Shown piece by piece: positions 6,015-13,357 of a stretch of 13,625 bases of DNA. The DNA is from CALNYS01 sp964639935 (GTDB taxonomy: Bacteria > Planctomycetota > Phycisphaerae > Phycisphaerales > UBA1924), in assembly GCA_964639935.1 (NCBI GenBank), contig CAZXGT010000059.1:1-13625 (forward strand), in the 5' to 3' direction. The first letter of the stretch is position 1, and the number at the start of each line of letters is the position of its first letter. The notes under the pieces were generated by a model, which ran no database searches, was not told the origin of the DNA, and worked only from the letters and a program-made list of their open reading frames with translations. The translations under genes were made by a program, and so were the position numbers.

Positions 6015-7607
6015 GTGCCCAAGCCGTCCACCACGCTCAGCGAACACGCGCCCTCAGCGGGCGTCCGCGATCTCGTCATCGTGCTCGGCGACCAGCTCTC
6101 GCGCGACTACCAGACCATCCGCGATCTCGATCCCGACAAGGACGCCGTCCTCATGATGGAGGTCCGCGAAGAGTCCACCCGAACCCCGAGCAGCAAGCAG
6201 CGCACGACCCTCTTCTTCTCCGCCATGCGCCATTTCGCGCTCGATCTCATCAACCGCGGCGTCCCCGTCCGCTACGTCCGGCTCGACGACCCTGAAAACG
6301 CTCACAGCTTCGGCGCCGAGATCACCCGCGCCGCCCGCGAGCTCGAGCCCGAGCGCCTCCGCGTCATCCACCCCGGCGCATGGCGCGTCCTCCACGAGAT
6401 TCAGGACGCCGCCGCGGACCTCGACGCCGAGCTCGAGATCCTCGAAGACTCCCACTTCCTCTGCTCCATCGAGGACTTCCTCGCCTGGCGCCACGACCGC
6501 AAGACGATGGTCCTCGAGCACTTCTACCGCATGATGCGAAAGAGGCACGACGTCCTCATGGACGGCGGCGACCCCATCGGCGGCGAGTGGAACTTCGACA
6601 AACAGAACCGCAAGGCCTTCAAGCGTGCGCCCCGGGCGCCGCGGCCCTACACGCCCGAGACCGACGACGTGATCGACGAGGTCATCGACCTTATCGAGCG
6701 CGAGCTCCCCGACCTGCCCGGCCGACTCAACCGCTTCCGCTGGCCCGTCACCCGCGAGAAGGCGCTGATCGCCCTCAACAGGTTCATCGACGAACGCCTC
6801 CCCGCCTTCGGCGCGCACCAGGACGCCATGTGGACCGGCGAGAACGCCCTCTACCACTCCCTCATCTCGCCCATGATCAACCTCAAGCTTCTCGACCCGC
6901 GCGAGGTCATCGACAAGGCCGTCGAAGCGCTCGACTCGCGCGGCGGGAGCGCCCCCATCAACTCCGTCGAAGGCTTCGTCCGACAGATCCTCGGATGGCG
7001 CGAGTTCATCCGCGGCGTCTACTGGACCGAGGGCGACGACTACGAAACCCGAAACGGTCTCCGCGCCCAGGGAAGCCTCCCCGAGTCCTACTGGACCGCC
7101 GAAACCGACATGCGCTGCATGGCCGAGTCCATCGAGCCCGTTCTCGAAGACGGGCACTCCCACCACATCCAGCGCCTCATGGTCACCGGGAACCTCGCCA
7201 TGCTCGCCGGCGTTCACCCCGACGAGATCGACGCCTGGTACCTCGGCATGTACGTCGACGCCGTCGAGTGGGTCACCATCCCCAACACCCGGGGCATGAG
7301 CCAGCACGCCGACCACGGCGTCGTCGGGACCAAGCCCTACGCCTCCACCGGAAGCTACATCAAGAAGATGAGCAACTACTGCGAGAACTGCCGCTACGAC
7401 CCCTCCAGGAAAACCGGCGAGAACGCCTGCCCCTTCACCACCCTCTACTGGGACTTCCTCATCCGCCACGAGAAACAGTTCGACGACAACCGCCGCATGA
7501 ACCTCATGATGAAGCACGTCAAGAACATGTCCACGGAACAACGCGCCGAACTCACGACAAGCGCCAGAAAGACCCGCGCCAACCTCGGCGTCGTCAAGTC
7601 AGCGTAA
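6015..7607 (+). CDS. iron-sulfur bacterial (6-4) photolyase (FeS-BCP / CryPro family)
   Basis: The 530-aa protein belongs to the deoxyribodipyrimidine photolyase-related family, whose studied member is Agrobacterium PhrB, a prokaryotic (6-4) photolyase. The N-terminal antenna domain begins at DLVIVLGDQLS (19-29); the C-terminal FAD domain covers about 230-500. Four cysteines, C368, C456, C459 and C472, have spacings of 88, 3 and 13, identical to the [4Fe-4S] ligands I recall for PhrB (350, 438, 441, 454). H383 and H384 fall at the same offset from the first cysteine as the paired active-site histidines of PhrB. The enzyme should reverse pyrimidine (6-4) pyrimidone photoproducts using blue light and FAD, with a probable lumazine antenna. 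It lies 20 bp upstream of a CPD photolyase on the same strand, so the pair should be co-transcribed. Confidence 0.95.
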   Translation: MPKPSTTLSEHAPSAGVRDLVIVLGDQLSRDYQTIRDLDPDKDAVLMMEVREESTRTPSSKQRTTLFFSAMRHFALDLINRGVPVRYVRLDDPENAHSFGAEITRAARELEPERLRVIHPGAWRVLHEIQDAAADLDAELEILEDSHFLCSIEDFLAWRHDRKTMVLEHFYRMMRKRHDVLMDGGDPIGGEWNFDKQNRKAFKRAPRAPRPYTPETDDVIDEVIDLIERELPDLPGRLNRFRWPVTREKALIALNRFIDERLPAFGAHQDAMWTGENALYHSLISPMINLKLLDPREVIDKAVEALDSRGGSAPINSVEGFVRQILGWREFIRGVYWTEGDDYETRNGLRAQGSLPESYWTAETDMRCMAESIEPVLEDGHSHHIQRLMVTGNLAMLAGVHPDEIDAWYLGMYVDAVEWVTIPNTRGMSQHADHGVVGTKPYASTGSYIKKMSNYCENCRYDPSRKTGENACPFTTLYWDFLIRHEKQFDDNRRMNLMMKHVKNMSTEQRAELTTSARKTRANLGVVKSA

Positions 7608-7615
7608 AGCGAAGC

Positions 7616-7622
7616 GAAAGGA
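7616..7622 (+). promoter_or_regulatory. ribosome binding site of the CPD photolyase
   Basis: GAAAGGA ends 5 nt before the ATG at 7628. It selects this start over the long in-frame reading that begins inside the preceding gene. Confidence 0.65.
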
Positions 7623-7627
7623 CGCCG

Positions 7628-9091
7628 ATGCGCCCACTCATGTGGTTCAGGCAGGATCTCCGCGTCACCGACAACACCGCCCTGCTGAGCGCCTGCCAGG
7701 ACGCCAGCCGCGGCGTCGTCGCCGTCTTCGTCATCTGCCCCAGGCAGTGGCGCAAGAACCACGACTGGGGCTGGCCCAAGGCCGACTTCGTCCTGCGCAA
7801 CCTCGCCGAGCTCTCCACCGAGCTCGAGAAGCTCAACATCGCCCTGCGCATCCTCGAAACGCCCGACTTCTCTGGCGTCCCCGAGGCCCTCCGCAAGCTC
7901 GCGAGCGAGCACGAGTGCGACGCCCTCTATTTCAACCGCGAGTACGAGATCAACGAGCTCGAGCGCGACGAAGCGGTCGCCGATCGCCTCGAATCCGAAA
8001 ACATCAAGACCCGCTCCTACACCGATCTCACCCTCGTCGAGCCCGGCGAGGTCCGCACCAAGGAGGGCAAGTGGTACTCCGTCTTCACGCCCTTCAAGAA
8101 GGCCGTCTATGAGACGTGGTCAGGCGAGGGCCACCCGCCGCCCGCGGGCAAGCCACGGAAGCAGCCCGAGATGATCGGCGCCCCCGATGACGTCCCCCGA
8201 ACGATAGAAGGCTTCGACGGCGAGCCCGGCTTCCGAGCCGACCTCTGGCCCGCCGGCGAACACCCCGCCCTCACCCGTCTCGGCGTCTTCTGCGCCGAGC
8301 GCATCGACGACTACAAGGACAAGCGCGACACGCCCGCCATCAACGGCACCTCCTGCGTCTCCCCCTACCTCTCCGCCGGCGTCCTCTCGCCCCGCCAGTG
8401 CCTCGAGCGCGCCATGGAGGCCAACAACCACCGCTACCGCAACGGCAAAAAGGGCCCCGACCACTGGATCTCCGAGATCCTCTGGCGCGAGTTCTACAAG
8501 CACTTCGTCGTCGGATTCCCCCGCGTCGTCAAACGCAAGGCCTTCCGCACCGAATACGACGAGGTCCGCTGGGAAGAGAACGCCGACGGCCTCCAGGCCT
8601 GGAAGGACGGCCGCACCGGATACCCCATCGTCGACGCCGCCATGCGACAGCTCAACCAGACCGGCTGGATGCACAACCGCCTCCGCATGATCGTCGCCAT
8701 GTTCCTCACCAAGGATCTCTTCATCGACTGGCGCGAGGGCGAGCGCTACTTCGCCCAGCGGCTCATCGACTACGACTTCGCCTCCAACAACGGCGGCTGG
8801 CAGTGGTCCGCCAGCACCGGCGCCGACGCCGCCCCCTACTTCCGCATCTACAACCCCGTCTCCCAATCCAAACGCCACGACGAGCGCGGCGACTTCATCA
8901 GGAAGTTCTGCCCCGAGCTCTCGGACCTCTCAGGCGACGCCCTCCACGACCCCGGCGCCCTCCCCCCGGACGCCCGCCGGGACCTCGACTACCCCGATCC
9001 CATCGTCAACCACGCCGAGGCGCGCGAGGCCGCCCTCGCCGCCTTCAAGGCGCTGAACGAGAAGGACAAGCGACCCGTTCGCGAGATCTGA
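7628..9091 (+). CDS. phrB: class I CPD photolyase
   Basis: The 487-aa protein is the normal length for class I deoxyribodipyrimidine photolyases. It opens directly with the antenna-domain signature LMWFRQDLRVTDNTAL. The FAD domain carries TGYPIVDAAMRQL, GWMHNRLRM, LFIDWREGERYF and ASNNGGWQW. The electron-transfer tryptophans W315, W368 and W391 match E. coli W306, W359 and W382 in spacing (76 and 23 residues), and N387 matches N378, which contacts flavin N5. The enzyme should split cyclobutane pyrimidine dimers using light. The ATG at 7628 is chosen because the family signature begins within a few residues; the reading frame extending upstream to about 6380 only overlaps the previous gene out of frame. 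A cryptochrome-only role is possible but less likely given the retained catalytic set. Confidence 0.95.
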   Translation: MRPLMWFRQDLRVTDNTALLSACQDASRGVVAVFVICPRQWRKNHDWGWPKADFVLRNLAELSTELEKLNIALRILETPDFSGVPEALRKLASEHECDALYFNREYEINELERDEAVADRLESENIKTRSYTDLTLVEPGEVRTKEGKWYSVFTPFKKAVYETWSGEGHPPPAGKPRKQPEMIGAPDDVPRTIEGFDGEPGFRADLWPAGEHPALTRLGVFCAERIDDYKDKRDTPAINGTSCVSPYLSAGVLSPRQCLERAMEANNHRYRNGKKGPDHWISEILWREFYKHFVVGFPRVVKRKAFRTEYDEVRWEENADGLQAWKDGRTGYPIVDAAMRQLNQTGWMHNRLRMIVAMFLTKDLFIDWREGERYFAQRLIDYDFASNNGGWQWSASTGADAAPYFRIYNPVSQSKRHDERGDFIRKFCPELSDLSGDALHDPGALPPDARRDLDYPDPIVNHAEAREAALAAFKALNEKDKRPVREI

Positions 9092-9109
9092 CCCCCGCCG
9101 CCGCGCGCG

Positions 9110-9144
9110 AAAACGCCCCGCGCCGCTCTGGGCGGCGCGGGGCG
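9110..9144 (-). terminator. terminator between convergent phrB and dnaK
   Basis: A perfect 13-bp stem (9114-9126 with 9132-9144, loop TCTGG) lies between the two convergent stops. On the minus strand it is followed by TTTT (9113-9110), so it ends dnaK transcription. On the plus strand only a weak, interrupted T-rich tail follows, so it may also stop phrB transcripts, less efficiently. Confidence 0.8.
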
Positions 9145-9178
9145 CTCCGGTTCTTGAAAGGCGGACTCGAGCGCGTCC

Positions 9179-11092
9179 TTACGACTTGCTCTCGCCCTCA
9201 TCATCCTTGACCGAGTACTCGGCGTCGATCACCTCGTCATCGCCGCCGGGCTCGCTCGGAGCGTCGCCCGCCCCCTCGGCCCGCTGCTGGGCGGCCGTCG
9301 CCTCATACACCGCCTTGCCGAGCTCCATCGAGTTCTTCTCGAGCTCCTCGAGCGCCGACTCGATGACCGACGCGTCATCTTCCTTGAGCGCCGACTCCAC
9401 GCGGGAGAGCGAGGACTCGATGTTGCCCCGGCTCTCAGCCGAGACCTTGTCCCCGTGCTCCTCGAGGCTCTTGCGCGTCTGGTGAACCATCGCCTCAGCG
9501 CGGTTCTTCAGATCGACCAGCTCGCGCTTCTTCTTGTCCTCCTCCGCGTGCTCCTCGGCCTCCTTGCGCATCCGCTCGATCTCGCCCTCGTCAAGACCGC
9601 CCGAGTTCGTGATCTTGATGTCCGCCTGCTTCCCGGTCCCCTTGTCGGTCGCGGTGACCACCAGGATCCCGTTCGCGTCGAGCTTGAACTCCACCTCGAT
9701 CTGCGGCATCCCGCGAGGCGCCGGAGCGATCCCCGAGAGCTCGAACATCCCGAGCGTCCGATTGTCCTTCGCGAACTCCCGCTCGCCCTGCGTCACGTGG
9801 ATCTGCACGCTCGTCTGGTTGTCCGCCGCCGTCGAGAACGTCTTGCTCTTGGAGGTCGGGATCGTCGTGTTCCGCTCGATGATCGGCTCAACCACCCCGC
9901 CCATGACCTCGACGCCCAGCGTCAGCGGCGTCACGTCAAGCAGCAGCACGTCCTTGACGTCCCCCTGCAGCACGCCGCCCTGGATCGCCGCGCCAAGCGC
10001 CACGACCTCGTCCGGGTTCACGCTCTTGTTCGGATCCTTCCCGAAGATCTCCTTGCAGATCCGCTGCACCGCCGGAACCCGCGTCGATCCACCGACCAGA
10101 ATCACCTCGTCGATCTTGCTCGCGTCGAGCTTCGCATCCTTCAGCGCGGCCACGCACGGCGTCTTCACCCGCTCCAGCAGATCCCCGATCAGCGACTCGA
10201 ACTTCGCCCGCGTGATCGTCACCTGAAGGTGCTTCGGGCCGCTCTCATCGGCCGTGATGAACGGCAGATTCACGCTCGTCTCCTGCGAGCTGGACAGCTC
10301 GCACTTGGCCTTCTCCGCCGCTTCCTTCAGCCGCTGAAGCGCCATCGCGTCCGAGCGGATGTCGATCCCCTCCTGCTTGCGGAACTCCTCCGCGATGTAG
10401 TCGATCAGCGCCTCGTCGAAGTCGTCGCCGCCCAGGTGCGTATCCCCGCCCGTCGAGAGAACCTCGAACACGCCGTCGCCCACGTCCAGGATCGACACGT
10501 CAAACGTGCCGCCCCCCAGATCGAACACCGCGATCTTCTCGTTCTTCTTCGAGTCCAGCCCGTACGCCAGCGCCGCCGCCGTCGGCTCGTTGATGATCCG
10601 CTCCACCGCAAGGCCCGCGATCTCGCCCGCGTCCTTCGTCGCCTGACGCTGCGCGTCGTTGAAGTACGCCGGGACCGTGATCACCGCCTTCTCCACCGAC
10701 TCCCCAAGGTAGTCCTCCGCGACCTTCTTCAGCTCCTGCAGCACAGAGGCCGAAACCTCCGGCGGCGTCAGCTCCTTGTCGCGAACCTTGATCTTCACGA
10801 ACTCATCGCCCGAGCCCGTCACCTCGTAGGGAACCTGCTTCTCCTCGGACTGCACCTCGTTGTGCCGACGCCCCATGAAGCGCTTCACCGAGAAGACCGT
10901 GTTCTTCGGGTTCGTCACCTGCTGGTGACGCGCCGGCTGCCCAACCAGCTTCTCGCCCTTCTCCGTAAACCCCACCACCGACGGCGTCGTCCGGCTGCCC
11001 TGCGCGTTGACCAGAACCTTGGGCTCCGATCCCTCCATCACGGCGACGACCGAGTTCGTCGTCCCGAGGTCGATTCCGATGATCTTTGACAT
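9179..11092 (-). CDS. dnaK: molecular chaperone DnaK (Hsp70)
   Basis: The 637-aa product is full-length DnaK. The nucleotide-binding domain (about 1-385) shows IIGIDLGTTNS at the start, INEPTAAALAYGLD, FDLGGGTFDVS and VGGSTRVPAVQ. The substrate-binding domain follows with DVTPLTLGVEVMGG and ERNTTIPTSKS. A helical lid leads to the acidic tail GGDDEVIDAEYSVKDDEGE, which resembles the usual bacterial DnaK end. It refolds and protects proteins in the cytosol together with DnaJ and GrpE. Neither partner gene is adjacent; the neighbours are a convergent photolyase gene and a divergent peroxidase gene. The ATG at 11092 gives the standard MSKIIGI start; an ATG five codons earlier is possible. GGAG lies 9 nt upstream and AGGAG only 2 nt upstream. 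Confidence 0.98.
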   Translation of the reverse strand: MSKIIGIDLGTTNSVVAVMEGSEPKVLVNAQGSRTTPSVVGFTEKGEKLVGQPARHQQVTNPKNTVFSVKRFMGRRHNEVQSEEKQVPYEVTGSGDEFVKIKVRDKELTPPEVSASVLQELKKVAEDYLGESVEKAVITVPAYFNDAQRQATKDAGEIAGLAVERIINEPTAAALAYGLDSKKNEKIAVFDLGGGTFDVSILDVGDGVFEVLSTGGDTHLGGDDFDEALIDYIAEEFRKQEGIDIRSDAMALQRLKEAAEKAKCELSSSQETSVNLPFITADESGPKHLQVTITRAKFESLIGDLLERVKTPCVAALKDAKLDASKIDEVILVGGSTRVPAVQRICKEIFGKDPNKSVNPDEVVALGAAIQGGVLQGDVKDVLLLDVTPLTLGVEVMGGVVEPIIERNTTIPTSKSKTFSTAADNQTSVQIHVTQGEREFAKDNRTLGMFELSGIAPAPRGMPQIEVEFKLDANGILVVTATDKGTGKQADIKITNSGGLDEGEIERMRKEAEEHAEEDKKKRELVDLKNRAEAMVHQTRKSLEEHGDKVSAESRGNIESSLSRVESALKEDDASVIESALEELEKNSMELGKAVYEATAAQQRAEGAGDAPSEPGGDDEVIDAEYSVKDDEGESKS

Positions 11093-11149
11093 AGCTCCTG
11101 ACTCCATATGCTGAAACACGCCGCCGCCGAGCGACGCGCCGTTCATGCG

Positions 11150-11178
11150 ATCTCACGCGTCTCAGCTGCCTGTGGCAA
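11150..11178 (-). promoter_or_regulatory. candidate dnaK promoter
   Basis: On the minus strand TTGCCA (11173-11178, five of six matches to TTGACA) is followed after 17 bp by TGAGAT (11150-11155, three of six matches to TATAAT). Initiation near 11143 would leave a leader of about 50 nt. The -10 is weak; a heat-shock sigma factor could also read this region. Confidence 0.4.
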
Positions 11179-11261
11179 GATGGGCGCCAACCGCCTCCGC
11201 GCCAAACCGCCCCCACCCCTCGCCCTCAGAAGCCTCTCGCCCCCGCACGCCCGCGAGACCT

Positions 11262-11276
11262 CTGCCAATCAGGCAG
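11262..11276. repeat. perfect inverted repeat CTGCC-N5-GGCAG
   Basis: CTGCC (11262-11266) and GGCAG (11272-11276) flank AATCA. A related dyad, TGCC-TGT-GGCA, lies at 11167-11177 and overlaps the -35 of the dnaK promoter candidate. They could be protein-binding sites in the divergent promoter region, but such short dyads also arise by chance in GC-rich DNA. Confidence 0.3.
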
Positions 11277-11387
11277 GCGCCCCGGCCAGATGGGCGGACT
11301 CGCACACGAACCCCGAACGCCGCCCATGAAGATCCGCCGCCTTTCCGGACAATTTGGTCCACTCGCGGCCGACTGGGCCTTTATTCC

Positions 11388-11416
11388 TTGCTTGGGGAAA
11401 AAAATCGTGATATTCG
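11388..11416 (+). promoter_or_regulatory. candidate promoter of the peroxidase gene
   Basis: TTGCTT (11388-11393) and TATTCG (11411-11416) are 17 bp apart within the only AT-rich stretch of this region, including a run of seven A. Both hexamers are weak matches (three of six). A leader of roughly 85 nt would follow. Confidence 0.3.
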
Positions 11417-11506
11417 TAACTTGGCGTCGCGCATACCGATCGGGTGCGCCGTCAAATGCGCTCGCCAGGCGCGACCAACAAGGTAGAGAGACGAGGACCA
11501 ACTCCG

Positions 11507-13159
11507 ATGAAGATGCTTTCCACGACGCTGATCGTCGCTTCTATCGCTGGAGCCGCGACGGCTCAGGATGCCCCCCTGTTTGAGCGACCCTTCGACGGCG
11601 TCCCCGTCGCCGCGGGCGAGTCCTTCACCTCGATCATTCCCGGCGTCGCGCCGCGCGGAACCGTCCGCGCCCTCGATCCCGACAATCTCCCGAGCCGGTA
11701 CTCCGAAACCACGACGGTCCCCGGCGATCGCGGCATCACCGCCGGCTTCGCCTTCCTCGGCCAGTTCGTCGACCACGACCTCACCCTTTCCCTCGAGGCC
11801 GAAACCGAGTTCCTCCTCCCACCCTTCGTCAAGTCCCTCGAGGAGGACGACAGCGGAAACTTCACCAACCTCCGCACGCCCGGCTTCGACCTCGATTCCG
11901 TCTACGGCGAGGGGCCCTTCCACGGCGAGTCCGCGGCCGAGGGCTGGTACGACCTCAACACCGGCGTCGGCCTGCGCTTCCGCTTCGGCACGGGCCCGAG
12001 CGGCGCCCTCGACTTCCTCCGCGACCCCGTCACCGACCGCGCCTACATCGGCGACGAGCGAAACGACGAGAACGGTCTCATCGGGCAGATCCACCGCGGC
12101 TTCCAGCTCCTGCACAACAAGAGCGTCGACCGCATCCTCGACCGCGACGGGATCGACGAGTTCACCCTCGTCCCCGGCTCCGACGCCTGGTGGGACGTCT
12201 TCAACGAGGCTCGCAACTTCACCACCGCCTACTACCAGGGCGTCGTCGCCGGCGAGTTCATGTACATGCTCACCGGTCGCACCCTCTTTGAGGCGCTCGA
12301 GGACGACGTCCACCCCTTGGGCCCCCTCCCCGAAGGCCCGCAGGTCCCCCTCGAGTTCTCCCAGGGCGTCTACCGCCTCCACACGATCGTGCCCAACGCC
12401 GTTCAGATCGGCCCGAGCGACTTTGTCAGCCCCATCGACCCCGTGCTCCGCTCGAGCATCGCGTGGGGCTACCTCTTCGGCCCCCGCGCCACCGCCGGAT
12501 CACGCGTCGACACTGGCGTCCCCGCCGAGCTCCGCGACATCGTCAACCTCGAGATCCCCGGCGTCGGGATGCTCAATCTCGACCTCGGCGAGGTCAACAT
12601 CCTCCGCGGCCGCGAGACCCACGTCGCCTCGGGCGAGCAGTATCTCCAGTTCCTCCTCGCCGAGCTCGGGCTCCCCGCCGGCGCGACCGAGATCCGCGGC
12701 AAGACCATCCTCGACTACGACGCCGCCCTGCCCGTCTTCACCAGCCCGGACGATCAGCCCCTCATGGACGACCTCCAGGCCGGCGACACCGACATCTGGG
12801 CCTACGTGATGGCCGAGGCCTCCCTCAACGACGGCGCCCTCGGTCCCGTCGGACAGGACATCCTCGAGCGGACCATCGGCAACCTCATGCTCGACGACCC
12901 CTACTCCCTCGTCGGCGCCAACGCCTGGCAGTTCACTCCCGAGCAGATGGACGTCTTCCAGAACGCGACCATGCAGGGATTGCTCGAGATCGTCCAGGTC
13001 CGGGGCGACGTCAACAACGACGATCAGGTTGACATCACCGACCTCTCGCTTCTGCTGCCCAACTGGGGCGCCGACGACCTCGCGAGCGACATCGACGGCG
13101 ACGGCGTCGTCGGCCCCGCCGACCTCGCCGCCCTCATCGCCAACTGGGGCGCCAACTGA
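11507..13159 (+). CDS. secreted animal-type haem peroxidase with C-terminal dockerin-like domain
   Basis: The 550-aa product starts with a Sec signal peptide (MKMLSTTLIVASIAGAATA, likely cut after A19). The animal haem peroxidase domain follows. The distal H90 sits in GQFVDHDL, the distal R185 in GDERNDEN, the proximal H292 in VYRLHTIVP, and N364 in LNILRGR corresponds to the Asn that contacts the proximal His. D89 and E188 occupy the positions of myeloperoxidase D94 and E242, which form ester bonds to haem; the sulfonium Met is replaced by N189. The C-terminus (about 500-550) has two calcium loops, DVNNDDQVDITD (501-512) and DIDGDGVVGPAD, each followed by a helix ending NWG: a dockerin type I-like pair common in planctomycete secreted proteins. 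It should oxidise halides or organic substrates with peroxide outside the cytoplasm. The ATG at 11507 is preceded by GAGG and gives the signal peptide directly. Confidence 0.9.
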   Translation: MKMLSTTLIVASIAGAATAQDAPLFERPFDGVPVAAGESFTSIIPGVAPRGTVRALDPDNLPSRYSETTTVPGDRGITAGFAFLGQFVDHDLTLSLEAETEFLLPPFVKSLEEDDSGNFTNLRTPGFDLDSVYGEGPFHGESAAEGWYDLNTGVGLRFRFGTGPSGALDFLRDPVTDRAYIGDERNDENGLIGQIHRGFQLLHNKSVDRILDRDGIDEFTLVPGSDAWWDVFNEARNFTTAYYQGVVAGEFMYMLTGRTLFEALEDDVHPLGPLPEGPQVPLEFSQGVYRLHTIVPNAVQIGPSDFVSPIDPVLRSSIAWGYLFGPRATAGSRVDTGVPAELRDIVNLEIPGVGMLNLDLGEVNILRGRETHVASGEQYLQFLLAELGLPAGATEIRGKTILDYDAALPVFTSPDDQPLMDDLQAGDTDIWAYVMAEASLNDGALGPVGQDILERTIGNLMLDDPYSLVGANAWQFTPEQMDVFQNATMQGLLEIVQVRGDVNNDDQVDITDLSLLLPNWGADDLASDIDGDGVVGPADLAALIANWGAN

Positions 13160-13184
13160 CCGAACGCATTCCCAACTGAAGAAG

Positions 13185-13211
13185 CGCGAGCCCCTCTCGG
13201 CTCGCGTTTTT
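13185..13211 (+). terminator. intrinsic terminator of the peroxidase gene
   Basis: CGCGAGCC (13185-13192) pairs with GGCTCGCG (13199-13206) around the loop CCTCTC and is followed by five T (13207-13211). It begins 26 nt after the stop codon. Confidence 0.93.
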
Positions 13212-13291
13212 CGTGTTGAAAATCACCCGTCGGCGAAACAAGACGCTCCCGCTGGGCGTTGAGATCTCCGACGGATACCATTGAACCTCCC

Positions 13292-13322
13292 GCCGGCGCG
13301 CGAAGAGAGACGCGGCGCCGGC
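13292..13322 (+). promoter_or_regulatory. GC-rich hairpin in the leader of the cysteine-rich gene
   Basis: GCCGGCGC (13292-13299) pairs perfectly with GCGCCGGC (13315-13322), extended by GCG/CGC with one bulged G, around a purine loop AAGAGAGA. No T-run follows. It ends 21 nt before the AAGGAG ribosome binding site of the next gene, much like the hairpin in the HU leader. Confidence 0.45.
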
Positions 13323-13343
13323 CTGATAGCCCGAGAACGAATC

Positions 13344-13349
13344 AAGGAG
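13344..13349 (+). promoter_or_regulatory. ribosome binding site of the cysteine-rich gene
   Basis: AAGGAG lies 8 nt before the ATG at 13358 and supports a real coding start there, although the gene runs off the window. Confidence 0.75.
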
Positions 13350-13357
13350 CCTCGCAG

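Larger units (their letters stand above)
11093..11506. other. divergent intergenic region between dnaK and the peroxidase gene
   Basis: This 414-bp stretch holds no convincing gene. The short reading frames in it lack ribosome binding sites and recognisable sequence. It contains a dnaK promoter candidate (11150-11178), two CTGCC-type dyads (around 11167-11177 and 11262-11276) and an AT-rich block at about 11380-11420 with a promoter candidate for the peroxidase. No CIRCE heat-shock operator (TTAGCACTC-N9-GAGTGCTAA) is present. Confidence 0.6.

Noticed and set aside
6054..7541. 495-residue minus-strand reading frame opposite the (6-4) photolyase
   Set aside because: Val/Gly/Asp-rich sequence with no motif, expected as the mirror of GC-rich codon bias; the plus strand encodes a complete conserved enzyme.
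6380..7627. Upstream extension of the CPD photolyase, which could look like a fusion protein
   Set aside because: The extension lies out of frame inside the (6-4) photolyase gene and is Arg/Pro/His-rich; a ribosome binding site and the family signature place the start at 7628.
9455..11089. 544-residue plus-strand reading frame opposite dnaK
   Set aside because: Arg/Leu/His-rich antisense shadow of a perfectly conserved chaperone gene, with no ribosome binding site.
11444..11506. In-frame extension of the peroxidase by 21 residues
   Set aside because: It would bury the signal peptide behind charged residues; the ATG at 11507 gives a normal Sec signal with a GAGG upstream.
11108..11583. Small overlapping reading frames in the dnaK/peroxidase intergenic region
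   Set aside because: No ribosome binding sites, atypical composition and no recognisable sequence; the region looks like promoter DNA.
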